Below are positions 6,562 to 15,948 of a stretch of 32,018 bases of DNA, in pieces (within the stretch, counting starts at the first letter, position 1; each line of letters starts with the position of its first letter). Origin of the DNA: a virus; the IMG/VR virus record IMGVR_UViG_3300011113_000638, positions 1-32,018 of that record; one strand, 5' to 3'. A program made the translations under genes and the position numbers. A model generated the notes under the pieces. It ran no database searches, had not been told where the DNA came from, and worked only from the letters and a program-made list of their open reading frames with translations.

Positions 6562-9500
6562 ATGAGTGAAGTAACCAATCTGTCCACCCGCATAGCGCTG
6601 TTACAGACACAGTTGTCGCGTAATCTGGCAGAACTGGCCGTAGCCCAGCGCACAGCGGCCAACAGCTTGGTCACAGGCAGACTGCAGGATGTCATAGCCC
6701 AACAAGAACAGGAACTGGCCCAGTTGCAGACACAACTGGCTCAGGCACAACAGCGTGCGGCCCTAGGCACAGCCAGCGCAGGCAATCTGGCCCGAGATGA
6801 TCAGCAGGCCACAGTGCCTGGATCAAGGCCGCAGACTCCACTGTCAGATCCGCAGATACTCACACCCAACGGTCGCATACAAGCGCAACCCGATACCACC
6901 ACAGCCACCACAGCCACACCCCCTGTCACAGAAAACTCCACAGACTCGGGCACCGACGCACCGGTAAGGCCCATTACACAAACACAGGCCACTCCGGCCT
7001 ATGGTCCAGGCTTACTCAGAGATCCCGGCGATGCTGATGCACAGGAAGGTGGATTTTACGGTGGCGGTCAAGCACCTATAGCGGCCACACAGGCAGGATT
7101 TGGTGCCGGCGGCGAAGAAGCTGCACCACGCAATGCCACACGGGTAGAAATTGACAACATATTCACAGAAACACAGATCACTCCACAACCCAATGTGCTG
7201 GATCAGTACGCCAGTTATACCTATGCCGTTTCAGTTTATCTAGCGCCAGTTGAACAGTACAAGACCATGCTGGAGACCAAACAACGCACTCTCACTGGCA
7301 GTCAATTGTTGTTCCAGAGTGGTGGTGCACCCACTGGGGGTCGCAATCAGTTTTTCAGCCTGGACTACTACATAGACAAGTTGGAAATCAAGAGCTTTAT
7401 CGTGGGCAAAGGCACTGGACTCACACACAATGCCAAAGAAATCAACATGACCGTGATAGAACCCAATGGCATCACCTTGATCGACAATCTCACCCGTGCT
7501 GTACAGGCCATCATGCCCGACAGTGAAACCAAGAAAAGCATAACCAGCGCGATCTATCTCATGGTCATAAGATTTTATGGCTATGATGCACAGGGCAATT
7601 TGGTGCGTGGTGGAGTGGCCAGACCTGATGGAACCACAGATCCCAATGCATTCATTGAAAAATGGTATCCGTTTATCATCAAAGACATCAAATTCCGGGT
7701 GGCCAACAAAACCGTGGAATATGACATATCGGCCGCGGCTCCGCAGTTTCAGATCGCTGCAGGACAGGCCCGTGGCACTATACCTTTCAACATCGAACTC
7801 AGTGGACAGACCATCAAAGACTTGTTGAGTGGTCCTTTGCAATACAGCACCAATCAGGCCAGCGTGAGTGTGGGTGGCAACAATGCGGTGGTGCCCACAG
7901 AGACCTACGAAGATTTTATATCCGCCGCTCCGGCCAAGGCCGATGCAGCCCCCACTACCAAGGCCACTGTGCGTCAAGGTCTCATGGCCGCTCTTAATCA
8001 GCATCAAAGAGATCTAGAAGCCAGCCGACCCGGTTATGTGGCCGATGAATACAGTATAGAATTCGTGGGTGCCGGCAACGGGCCCACGGCCATTGAACAG
8101 GCACGCCTGCGCCCACCGGGCGGCCTGGACAAAAAAGGCACCAGCAACTCCACTCCGGGCACACCAGCTGATGCCAAACTGCCCAACAAGCAAAGCATGG
8201 ACCCTAACAGCCGCACACAAGGTGCCACCGCGGGCATGCAGATTGTCCAGTTCCTGGATCAGGTGTTGAGAAACAGCACCTATCTCAAAGACCAACAAGA
8301 GGTGATCATAGACCCAGTAACGCAAGAAGAAAAGTTCAATGGCACACCGGCACAAAATGTGGCCTGGTTCAAGATCAGTTTGGAAGCCATACCCAAAGAA
8401 AAGTTTGACACTGTGCGCAATCAGTATGCTTACAAAATCAAATATACTATTAGCCCTTACAGAATAGCTGATCTAAAAAGCAAATATTTCCCTACCCCCC
8501 GATTTACCGGCGTGCAGAAAGAATACAAGTACTGGTTCACAGGCGAAAACACTTCGGTGTTGAACTATGAAGAAAACATCAATGGGCTCTACTACTTGAC
8601 CTTGAGTGGAGCAGGAGTCAATCTCTCCGGAACCTATCTCAATCAAGAGGGTGAAAAGATCAACTATAATTTCCAAACTGCCAGCACAGAAAGCAGCCAA
8701 GGAGCCGACGGCAAGGTCAATGAACCCGTGGCCAACGCCAGCGAATACCTGTTCCAGCCTGGTGCCCTGAAGGAAGCCAATGTTACCATAGTGGGTGATC
8801 CGGCTTGGTTACAACAGGGCGAAGGCAGTCTGGGCCAGCTCAAAAGGAACTGGAATTTTGGCAGCTTTTTGCCCGACGGTACCTTGAACTTTGATGGTGG
8901 ACAGATCCTATTCCGCATAGCGTTCAACGCACCTGCTGACTATGACTCCGACTATGGACTGGTGCGCCCAGGTCTAGCGACCAGCCAGGCACCCGGCCCT
9001 GCACAAGGTGCACCCAATGGACCAGCACAAATAAATCGTGTTTATATTGCTCACACTGTGACCAGCTCGTTCAATCGCGGTAAATTCACGCAACAATTGG
9101 TTGGCGCACTAAAACTAGATCTCAGCACCAATGACAACACAGCAGCTCGGGTAGCACGCATTGGAGAACAACAACAGGCCATAGCCGGCATGAGTGGCAC
9201 ACGAACATTGGCATCCTCTAGCGTAGGATCAACCTTGGCTTCTACACTGGGTACTACCTTGACCGGTGTTGCCGCCACCAGTTATGTGCCGCCAGTGATA
9301 CCAAGCACCTTTGGCCAAGGACTGCGTGTGCCCACCAGCTTGGTCAACAATGTGCTGGGAGGCCAGACAACTCGACCGTCGAGTCTGCCTAGGTTACCTA
9401 CTAGTTTTGGTCTTCCTATAGGTACATTTGATGCCACCTCTCCACTGCGCTTGCCCGGAGCTGTAACCAATTTCTCTCAGACCATCAATGATGCCGCGGT

Positions 9501-9699
9501 TGGCACACAAAGAACTATACGAGGTGTAGTCGACTCGGTAAGTAACGGAGCCACACAAACTGTGGCCGGTAGTGATGACTCTGGTCTGGGCTTGATAAGC
9601 TCACCCATAGCAGAAACACCGTATCAGTCGCCGCAAACATCTGATTTGATTTCAGAACCCGTGGCTGAATTCAATGCCAACAACGACTTTTTTGGATAA
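6562..9699 (+). CDS. Large baseplate hub protein (gp27-like candidate)
   Basis: The protein has 1045 residues in distinct blocks. Residues 1-75 form a Gln/Leu/Ala-rich coiled coil (LQDVIAQQEQELAQLQTQLA). Residues 76-190 are Thr/Pro/Gly/Gln-rich linker. Residues 193-440 form a conserved core containing LDYYIDKLEIKSFIVGKGTG, NMTVIEPNGITL and WYPFIIKDIKFRV. A second linker follows. A second core spans about 558-850 and includes KEYKYWFTGENTSVLNYEEN and NGLYYLTLSG, a pattern found in hub proteins of the gp27/VgrG-N kind. The tail, about 870-1045, is again Thr/Ser/Gly-rich. Its place between gp53 and the gp5-like spike fits the hub that holds the spike. T4 gp27 has only 391 residues, so this would be a much enlarged version. 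The function is inferred from pattern and position. Confidence 0.55.
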   Translation: MSEVTNLSTRIALLQTQLSRNLAELAVAQRTAANSLVTGRLQDVIAQQEQELAQLQTQLAQAQQRAALGTASAGNLARDDQQATVPGSRPQTPLSDPQILTPNGRIQAQPDTTTATTATPPVTENSTDSGTDAPVRPITQTQATPAYGPGLLRDPGDADAQEGGFYGGGQAPIAATQAGFGAGGEEAAPRNATRVEIDNIFTETQITPQPNVLDQYASYTYAVSVYLAPVEQYKTMLETKQRTLTGSQLLFQSGGAPTGGRNQFFSLDYYIDKLEIKSFIVGKGTGLTHNAKEINMTVIEPNGITLIDNLTRAVQAIMPDSETKKSITSAIYLMVIRFYGYDAQGNLVRGGVARPDGTTDPNAFIEKWYPFIIKDIKFRVANKTVEYDISAAAPQFQIAAGQARGTIPFNIELSGQTIKDLLSGPLQYSTNQASVSVGGNNAVVPTETYEDFISAAPAKADAAPTTKATVRQGLMAALNQHQRDLEASRPGYVADEYSIEFVGAGNGPTAIEQARLRPPGGLDKKGTSNSTPGTPADAKLPNKQSMDPNSRTQGATAGMQIVQFLDQVLRNSTYLKDQQEVIIDPVTQEEKFNGTPAQNVAWFKISLEAIPKEKFDTVRNQYAYKIKYTISPYRIADLKSKYFPTPRFTGVQKEYKYWFTGENTSVLNYEENINGLYYLTLSGAGVNLSGTYLNQEGEKINYNFQTASTESSQGADGKVNEPVANASEYLFQPGALKEANVTIVGDPAWLQQGEGSLGQLKRNWNFGSFLPDGTLNFDGGQILFRIAFNAPADYDSDYGLVRPGLATSQAPGPAQGAPNGPAQINRVYIAHTVTSSFNRGKFTQQLVGALKLDLSTNDNTAARVARIGEQQQAIAGMSGTRTLASSSVGSTLASTLGTTLTGVAATSYVPPVIPSTFGQGLRVPTSLVNNVLGGQTTRPSSLPRLPTSFGLPIGTFDATSPLRLPGAVTNFSQTINDAAVGTQRTIRGVVDSVSNGATQTVAGSDDSGLGLISSPIAETPYQSPQTSDLISEPVAEFNANNDFFG

Positions 9700-9702
9700 C
9701 AC

Positions 9703-11304
9703 ATGTCAGAAAATATACAACGCAGCCGAGGTCGCCCACAGAACTACAAGTTTGATCGTGGTGGCATGCCTGCGGAAATGGGCCCTTTCATTGGCATAGT
9801 GGTCAACAACATAGATTCTACTAGACAAGGACGCCTACAGGTCTACATAGAACAGTTTGGTGCAGACACCAAAAACGGCACACCGGATCTGACAGACCCC
9901 ACCCTGTGGCGCACAGTCAGCTACTGCCCGCCATTCTATGGAGCCACACCACAGTCTGGTACCAGTGCCGGAGCCGGCACCTATCCAGGCAACCGAAACA
10001 GTTATGGCATGTGGTTCACGCCTCCAGATCTAGGCACGCGAGTTCTGTGCTTTTTTGTGGCCGGCGATCCGGGCCAGGGCTACTATGTAGGGTGCATACC
10101 CGAAGATGGCATCAATCACATGATTCCAGCCATTGGTTCAAGCACTCGTTATGTGGCCGGCAATCCCTCCCAAGAAAATCTTTTTGTCAACACACCCCTG
10201 TTGCCGGTTACCGAAATCAATGAAAAAAACTCTGGTATCAACAACAATCCTAGATTTTTTGACGCACCCAAACCTGTTCAGAGTGTGGTGGCTGGTATCT
10301 TGTTTCAGCAAGGACTCAACCGCGATCCCATACGTGGTCCTATACGCAGTAACAGTCAGCGTGAAAGTCCTAGCACGGTTTATGGCATTTCTACACCGGG
10401 CAAACCCATATATCAAGGCGGTCTAGATCCCAAGACCATAACCACAAAATTAGAAAAAGGCGAGATACGGCCTCAGGACGTGGTAGTGGTAGGACGTCAA
10501 GGTGGCCATACCTTGGTCATGGACGACGGAGATCTAGCCGGAACCGACACTCTGGTGCGCATACGCACAGCCAAAGGTCATCAGATCACCATGAGCGATG
10601 ACGGTGACTGTTTCTACATCACTCATGCCAATGGTCAGACCTGGATTGAACTGGGCAAGGCCGGCACCGTGGACGTGTTCAGCACCAATTCAGTAAACAT
10701 ACGCACCCAAGGTGACATCAACTTGCATGCCGATCGCAACATCAACATGTATGCTGGTGGTGGCATAAGAATGAAGACCATAGGCACCCTTAAACTACAA
10801 GGCGATGCCGGCATGACCATGTATTCAGACCAGACCATTACCATGTTTGGCAAGACCAAGGTTGGCATCAGAAGTGATGGTGTGTTGGCTCTCAAAGGCA
10901 AGACCAGCAGCTGGGATGGTGGTAATAGTTTGAATCTTAAAGGCAAGGTCATCAATCTCAATGGTGCAGCCACACAACCTGTGACTGCGGTGCCTAGTAT
11001 GCAAGGCTTTAAATTGGCCGATACCGCATTTGTGACCGGCCAAGGCTGGACCGTGCAACCCGGCACTCTTGATACCATAGTTACTCGGGCTCCTACGCAT
11101 GAACCTTGGCCTTATCACAACCGGGGAGTAAATGTCAATACCAATCTAAACAGCAGTGCCACACCTGCGACACCCAGTATTGAATCTTTGGCTGGATCAG
11201 CCTACCAAAGAACCGGCGCAACCGCTGTGCAAAAACCCATTGGTCCAGAAAACTATGTGTCTGAACCCCCATCCATACAATCAGTGCCAACCAACCAGGA
11301 ATAA
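9703..11304 (+). CDS. 5: Baseplate central spike, gp5-like, without lysozyme domain
   Basis: The protein has 533 residues. The N-terminal part (about 25-150) is an OB-fold of the gp5/VgrG type: GPFIGIVVNNIDSTRQGRLQ, then VYIEQFG, then GTRVLCFFVAGDPGQGYYVG. From about 322 to 400 alternating short strands (SVNIRTQGDINLHADRNINM and similar) form the triple-stranded beta-helix needle typical of gp5 C-termini. Near the C-terminus is APTHEPWPYHNRGV, a PTHEP-type motif. T4 gp5 carries a lysozyme domain between the OB-fold and the needle. Here the equivalent stretch (about 150-300) is Pro/Asn/Gly-rich with no lysozyme catalytic pattern. The trimer would puncture the outer membrane mechanically, and peptidoglycan cutting must come from elsewhere. 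The start follows the hub stop by three bases. Confidence 0.85.
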   Translation: MSENIQRSRGRPQNYKFDRGGMPAEMGPFIGIVVNNIDSTRQGRLQVYIEQFGADTKNGTPDLTDPTLWRTVSYCPPFYGATPQSGTSAGAGTYPGNRNSYGMWFTPPDLGTRVLCFFVAGDPGQGYYVGCIPEDGINHMIPAIGSSTRYVAGNPSQENLFVNTPLLPVTEINEKNSGINNNPRFFDAPKPVQSVVAGILFQQGLNRDPIRGPIRSNSQRESPSTVYGISTPGKPIYQGGLDPKTITTKLEKGEIRPQDVVVVGRQGGHTLVMDDGDLAGTDTLVRIRTAKGHQITMSDDGDCFYITHANGQTWIELGKAGTVDVFSTNSVNIRTQGDINLHADRNINMYAGGGIRMKTIGTLKLQGDAGMTMYSDQTITMFGKTKVGIRSDGVLALKGKTSSWDGGNSLNLKGKVINLNGAATQPVTAVPSMQGFKLADTAFVTGQGWTVQPGTLDTIVTRAPTHEPWPYHNRGVNVNTNLNSSATPATPSIESLAGSAYQRTGATAVQKPIGPENYVSEPPSIQSVPTNQE

Positions 11305-11306
11305 TC

Positions 11307-12083
11307 ATGATCACCAGAGGACAGGTCACAGCACTCACAGCACAGGCAAAACAAGCAGCCACTTATGAATATGTGGATGGTGCAGGCAATCTATTGCCAG
11401 ACTGGTACTTTAACGATGCAGGAGTGCCTGTGTATTTGGGCACCGAAGTTGCCACCCGAGGTGTGGGTCTATACGGACAAACTGCAGAAAATCTTGTGTT
11501 GGTAGAACTGCTGAAACCAGCGTCCTTGCAACTCATAGTCGAACCCAGTATGACCATTACAGTGCTGAACACTCCTGCGGCCTGGACTGGTCTATTCAAT
11601 ATCAACAGTTTGGTGGATTACTTAAATTCACCAGCCATACAAAATCTGGCTCAAATTGCCTTGTATGAAGGAGCATATCAGGGCCTTATTGATGCAGGCG
11701 TACTCAACGGTGCCGAGACAGCTAGATATCAGGCCACATTCATACAACCAGCTGCCAGATATGGAGTGGATGCTGTGGTGGACTGGGTACGGGGCACAGC
11801 ACCCACAGATCTTGCCACAAAAATACAAATTGCCGCCAGACAGGCACAATATGCCATAGACTTTGTTGATACCTATGGTCCAGAGTTAAATGTGGCACCC
11901 GAGTTGGGCGGCTTTGATAACACAGTGTTCCGTGAAGAAGTAGATCAGGCGGTAGCAGATATTATCAGTAATCCCAGGATACCGCCCATAGAATATGCCA
12001 ATGTTGCTGTTCCGGTAACCGTACCTGCGGTTACCACAGAAGACGGAACCTTGCGATTTGCTCCTGGAGCGCCACGAGGTTAA
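11307..12083 (+). CDS. Conserved phage protein of unknown function, next to the spike gene
   Basis: The protein has 258 residues and no family I can name. It starts with MITRGQVTALTAQAKQAA. A segment with GLYGQTAENL and LLKPASL is followed by AAWTGLFNINSLVDYLNSPA and then a mainly helical block with GAYQGLIDAGVL and AARYGVDAVVDWVRG. The C-terminus is Val/Pro/Thr-rich. No signal peptide, membrane segment or catalytic motif is apparent. The helical block recalls a repeat seen in other aquatic myovirus proteins, from memory only. AGGA lies 6 bases before the ATG, and the gene starts two bases after the spike gene, so the two are co-translated. Its place between gp5 and gp25 suggests a baseplate or spike-associated part. 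A peptidoglycan-related role is possible but not shown. Confidence 0.6.
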   Translation: MITRGQVTALTAQAKQAATYEYVDGAGNLLPDWYFNDAGVPVYLGTEVATRGVGLYGQTAENLVLVELLKPASLQLIVEPSMTITVLNTPAAWTGLFNINSLVDYLNSPAIQNLAQIALYEGAYQGLIDAGVLNGAETARYQATFIQPAARYGVDAVVDWVRGTAPTDLATKIQIAARQAQYAIDFVDTYGPELNVAPELGGFDNTVFREEVDQAVADIISNPRIPPIEYANVAVPVTVPAVTTEDGTLRFAPGAPRG

Positions 12084-12086
12084 ATA
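12080..12086 (+). promoter_or_regulatory. T4-late-type box TTAAATA before gp25
   Basis: The box overlaps the stop codon of the preceding gene and ends 7 bases before the gp25 ATG at 12094. The predicted start near 12092 would leave a leader of about two bases. GAGG at 12076 lies upstream of the predicted RNA start and could only serve read-through transcripts. Confidence 0.5.
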
Positions 12087-12093
12087 ACTGATC

Positions 12094-12468
12094 ATGGCAA
12101 CATTTATTGGATTTAACACACAGGACCAGTTCAAAAAGTTTACCCTGCTGGATGCTGAGCTGGTCAAAAGAGACCTGCTGAATGGTCTTAACATACGCCA
12201 AGGCCAACTGCCAGGTCGTCCACAGTATGGCACAGCATTGTGGGACAACTTGTTTGAAAATCAAACCAACGAAACCACACAGAGCATTGAGCGAGAAATA
12301 CAGCGTGTGGCCGGCTACGACCCCAGGATACAGATATCTAATGTGGAAGTTTTTCCACAGGAAAATGGCCTGCTGATCCAGGTAGAATTGGCCATAGTTC
12401 CCAGCACAGATGCACAGCGCCTGAGCATATTTTTTGATCAACAACAGCGCCGTGCCAGCTATGTTTAA
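12094..12468 (+). CDS. 25: Baseplate wedge protein gp25-like
   Basis: The protein has 124 residues, close to T4 gp25 (132). The family pattern is clear: LVKRDLLNGLNIRQGQLPGR, then PQYGTALWDNLFENQ, then IEREIQRVAGYDPRI, and finally VEVFPQENGLLIQVELAIVP. In contractile tails gp25/GPW proteins help join the wedges to the sheath and trigger sheath assembly. The neighbours agree, since gp6 follows directly. There is no well-placed Shine-Dalgarno before the ATG, which follows a late-type promoter box by only 7 bases, so this gene may be translated from a leaderless message as well as by read-through from upstream. Confidence 0.92.
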   Translation: MATFIGFNTQDQFKKFTLLDAELVKRDLLNGLNIRQGQLPGRPQYGTALWDNLFENQTNETTQSIEREIQRVAGYDPRIQISNVEVFPQENGLLIQVELAIVPSTDAQRLSIFFDQQQRRASYV

Positions 12469-12488
12469 CTGAGCCGTTTTTCACATCC

Positions 12489-12496
12489 ATAAATAC
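12489..12496 (+). promoter_or_regulatory. T4-late-type promoter box ATAAATAC before gp6
   Basis: ATAAATAC lies in the 45-base gap between gp25 and gp6. The predicted RNA start near 12501 leaves a 13-base leader containing AGGAAG at 12505-12510, just before the ATG at 12514. This is the only noteworthy content of the gap; no hairpin terminator is seen there. Confidence 0.65.
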
Positions 12497-12513
12497 AAGA
12501 ATACAGGAAGATT

Positions 12514-15500
12514 ATGGCCAAGACTACAAGACAAACAGTGATTTTTGGTGTGGAAGATTGGAGGAGGATCTATCAGACCTACCGAGAAGCCGACTTCCAA
12601 AGCTACGATTTTGAAACACTGCGCAAGAGTTTTGTGGACTATCTGCGCCTGTACTATCCTGAAACCTTCAATGACTATATTGAAAGCTCAGAATTTATTG
12701 CCTTGCTGGATGTCATGGCATTCATGGGCCAGAGTCTGGCCTTCCGCACAGACCTTAACACACGCGAAAATTACATAGACTCTGCTGAACGCAGAGACAG
12801 CGTGGTACGCCTGGCAAACTTGGTCAGTTACACACCCAAGCGCAACATTGCTTCCCAGGGCTATCTCAAAGTTTTCAGTGTGCAGACCACACAAAACGTA
12901 ACTGATATCAATGGCATTGATTTGGCCAATGTCACAGTCAACTGGGCTGATCCTACCAATGCCAGCTGGCAAGAACAATTTACGGCCATTATCAACGCGA
13001 CCTTGGTTGATAGCCAGCGTGTGGGTGTGCCTGGTGCCAGGACCACTATACTGGGAGTAGACACCGCTGAATACAGCATCAATTTAGTTCCTGGGTTTCT
13101 ACCAGTAGTGCCCTACACTGCCACTGTTGATGGCATCAACATGCCGTTTGAAGCTGTGACAGCCAGCACAGTGGGCAAGTCCTATGTGTATGAACCCAGT
13201 CCTAGACCCAACGGCATATTCAACGTGTTGTTCCGTAATGATCAGTTGGGTTTCAGCTCGGGCAATACCGGATATTTTTTCTTGTTCAAACAAGGAGTTC
13301 TACAAAATCAAGATTTTAACCTGGCCGACCGTGTGAGCAATCGCGCAGTGGACATCAACATTGAAGGTATCAACAACGAAGACCGTTGGTTGTATCAGTT
13401 GGACAATGTGGGTAGCATTGCCAGTGAATGGGAGTATGTGCCTAGTGTGTATGGTGCTGCTGCTGAACAGACTGGCCCAGGCTTGAGAAAACTTTTTAGC
13501 ACCACCAGCCGTACCAACGATCAGATCACCTTGGACTTCGGTGACGGAGTGTTTTCGGCCATACCTGTGGGACAGTTCCGTTGTTATGTGCGAGCCAGCA
13601 ATGGTTTGCAATACATAATCAATCCTGAGGAAATGCAAAGCGTGGTCATACCCATCAGCTATGTGAGCCGCACTGGTCAACTTGAAACCATAACATTCAC
13701 CTGCGGCATCACAACACCGGTGAGCAACGCACAACCCAGAGAAACCATCAACGAAATCAAGGCACGTGCTCCAGCTCGATACTACACACAGGATCGCATG
13801 GTCAATGGTGAAGACTACAACAACTTTCCATTCACTGCCTACAACAGCATACTAAAAAGCAAGGCCCTGAATCGTGCTTCAATTGGAACCAGTCGATATC
13901 TTGACTTGGTAGACAACACTGGCAAATACTCCAGCACCAACACATTCAGCAGCGATGGTGCGCTGTATGAAAACTACAGCCTGCCCAGTTTTCAATTTAC
14001 CACACAGACCAACAACGAAATTGACGAAGTCATTGTAAATCAGATTCAGCCGTTGCTGGGAACCAGTCAAGCACAGCAATTTTACTATGCTGAATTTCCT
14101 AGATCCAGTCTGGTACCACTGAACGTGAGTTGGAACCTCAGCACCAGCCAGGCCAATACCACCACTGGCTATTTTAAGAACAGTCTGGGCAATCCAGTCA
14201 GCATTGGCAGTTTCAGCTCCAACAACACCAGATACATCACAGTGGGAAGTCTGGTCAAATTCGTACCACCAGCCGGCTACTACTTTGACGCCAACAATAG
14301 ACTAAAAGCAGGCACCCCCACACGTGCCGACGAAAAATTAGTGATCTGGGCCAGCCCCCTGGAAATCTACATTGATGGTACCAATCAGGGCTTGGGAAAT
14401 TTTGCCAATGGTATTGGACCCGTGGCACTCAACAACTACATACCCACAGATGCCATAGCCACACAGGTCATACCTATTTTTGTTACAGACTTGCCAGTGT
14501 CTTTTGAAACCAGCATGGCCGAACAGATACGTCTGCGCAGGAACTTTGGTATAGGTTATGATAATTTAGGAACAATCACAGGCACAGCCGGAACCTGGTA
14601 TTTGATTACCAGCACTAACCTGGCTGTAGATAGCAACTGGAGCCAGACCTATGCCGGCAACACCACCGGAGCTAATCTAGATGCTTCTTGGTTGGTAGAA
14701 TTTGTTTTCAATGGCAGTTTTTATACTGTGAGCTATCGTGCCCTGGACTACTATTTTGGCAGCGTGGTACAAACAAGATTTTTCTTTACATCTGATCAAC
14801 AGATCTATGACAGCCGCACCGGCACCACCATCAGCGACTTTATCAATGTGTTGAAGACCAACAGCCGGCCTGACTCAGCTCTGCCCTTGGGGTCTGATAT
14901 CATAACAAAGATAGTGGGTCAACCCATACAAACTGATGGCTTGGTTGACGACTATCAGATCTTGGTTTCATTCCAGGATCGCGACAATGACGGTGTTCCT
15001 GACAACCCTGATTTTTTCACGGACATAGTTGGTGCAGTACCAGATCCAGCCACAGCCAACAGTCCCTGGGTGTTCTTACAAAGCATAGTTGATTTTGACA
15101 ATCTCCAGAGATATGTGCTAATAGATTCTGGCATCGTCAACAGCGAATATGCTACCTTGGATGACATTGAACTGGTCAAGGCCGAATACGTGGCCGGCCA
15201 GGTGTTTTATGCCTACGAGTCAGCCACGTTCTATGTTTTAGCGATAAGTCCTACCACAGGTGTGCGAACCTTGCAAGCAACCACAGATTACATAGCACGC
15301 AACGGTCGGCAAAATCTATTTTTCCAATACAGACACAACAGTCCATTGAGCAACAGGATCGATCCCGGAACCAGCAACATCATCGACTTGTATGTGGTTA
15401 CCAACGAATATTACACGTCTTATCAAAACTACATCAGAGACACCACCGGCACCGTGGCTGAGCCAATACCTCCGACCATTGATTACTTGACCACCACCTA

Positions 15501-15948
15501 CGGCGGTCTGCAAGATTACAAGATGATTTCAGATACCGTGATTCTTAACAGCGTGGAATTTCAACCCTTGTTCGGTGCCAAGGCACCCGAGCAACTGCGA
15601 GCCACAATAAAGGTGATCCGTGCAGCCAACAGCGTGGCCAGCACCAGCGAGATCAAGAATCTGGTGGTGCAAAATCTCAACAATTATTTCAGTATAGATG
15701 TTTGGGATTTTGGTGACACATTTTATTTTTCAGAGTTGTCAGCCTACTTGCATGACCAAATGGCTGGCATAATCAGCAGTGTGGTCTTGGTGCCCTTGAA
15801 TCCTCAAAAGAGTTTTGGTGACCTTTATGAAATCCGTTGCGCACCCAATCAAATATTTGTTAATGCGGCCACGGTGGCCAATGTAGAAGTCATTGAAGCC
15901 TTGACCAGCAACAACATACGCACTGCTCCTGGCAGCGGAGTAATCTAA
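12514..15948 (+). CDS. 6: Baseplate wedge protein gp6-like, enlarged
   Basis: The protein has 1144 residues; T4 gp6 has 660. The N-terminus carries the gp6 signature, LLDVMAFMGQSLAFRTDLNT followed by RENYIDSAERRDSVVRLANL. The C-terminus matches gp6 again: IDVWDFGDTFYFSELSAYLH, then GIISSVVLVPLNPQKSFGDL. Gp6 dimers form the ring of wedges in the contractile baseplate. The added length lies in the middle and holds mostly beta sequence. One insert contains DRDNDGVPDNPD at residues 822-833, like a thrombospondin type-3 calcium-binding loop. Another has AEYVAGQVFYAYESATFYVL, resembling a carbohydrate-binding module of the CBM5/12 kind. AGGAAG precedes the ATG, and the stop overlaps the next start by one base (TAATG). 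Confidence 0.92.
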   Translation: MAKTTRQTVIFGVEDWRRIYQTYREADFQSYDFETLRKSFVDYLRLYYPETFNDYIESSEFIALLDVMAFMGQSLAFRTDLNTRENYIDSAERRDSVVRLANLVSYTPKRNIASQGYLKVFSVQTTQNVTDINGIDLANVTVNWADPTNASWQEQFTAIINATLVDSQRVGVPGARTTILGVDTAEYSINLVPGFLPVVPYTATVDGINMPFEAVTASTVGKSYVYEPSPRPNGIFNVLFRNDQLGFSSGNTGYFFLFKQGVLQNQDFNLADRVSNRAVDINIEGINNEDRWLYQLDNVGSIASEWEYVPSVYGAAAEQTGPGLRKLFSTTSRTNDQITLDFGDGVFSAIPVGQFRCYVRASNGLQYIINPEEMQSVVIPISYVSRTGQLETITFTCGITTPVSNAQPRETINEIKARAPARYYTQDRMVNGEDYNNFPFTAYNSILKSKALNRASIGTSRYLDLVDNTGKYSSTNTFSSDGALYENYSLPSFQFTTQTNNEIDEVIVNQIQPLLGTSQAQQFYYAEFPRSSLVPLNVSWNLSTSQANTTTGYFKNSLGNPVSIGSFSSNNTRYITVGSLVKFVPPAGYYFDANNRLKAGTPTRADEKLVIWASPLEIYIDGTNQGLGNFANGIGPVALNNYIPTDAIATQVIPIFVTDLPVSFETSMAEQIRLRRNFGIGYDNLGTITGTAGTWYLITSTNLAVDSNWSQTYAGNTTGANLDASWLVEFVFNGSFYTVSYRALDYYFGSVVQTRFFFTSDQQIYDSRTGTTISDFINVLKTNSRPDSALPLGSDIITKIVGQPIQTDGLVDDYQILVSFQDRDNDGVPDNPDFFTDIVGAVPDPATANSPWVFLQSIVDFDNLQRYVLIDSGIVNSEYATLDDIELVKAEYVAGQVFYAYESATFYVLAISPTTGVRTLQATTDYIARNGRQNLFFQYRHNSPLSNRIDPGTSNIIDLYVVTNEYYTSYQNYIRDTTGTVAEPIPPTIDYLTTTYGGLQDYKMISDTVILNSVEFQPLFGAKAPEQLRATIKVIRAANSVASTSEIKNLVVQNLNNYFSIDVWDFGDTFYFSELSAYLHDQMAGIISSVVLVPLNPQKSFGDLYEIRCAPNQIFVNAATVANVEVIEALTSNNIRTAPGSGVI

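Noticed and set aside
7240-8007. 255-codon open frame on the minus strand
   Set aside because: It is opposite the conserved core of the hub gene; composition looks like a mirror of that gene's codons and no motif is seen.
12469-12513. Intrinsic terminator between gp25 and gp6
   Set aside because: A short T run is present (GTTTTTC), but no GC-rich inverted repeat precedes it.
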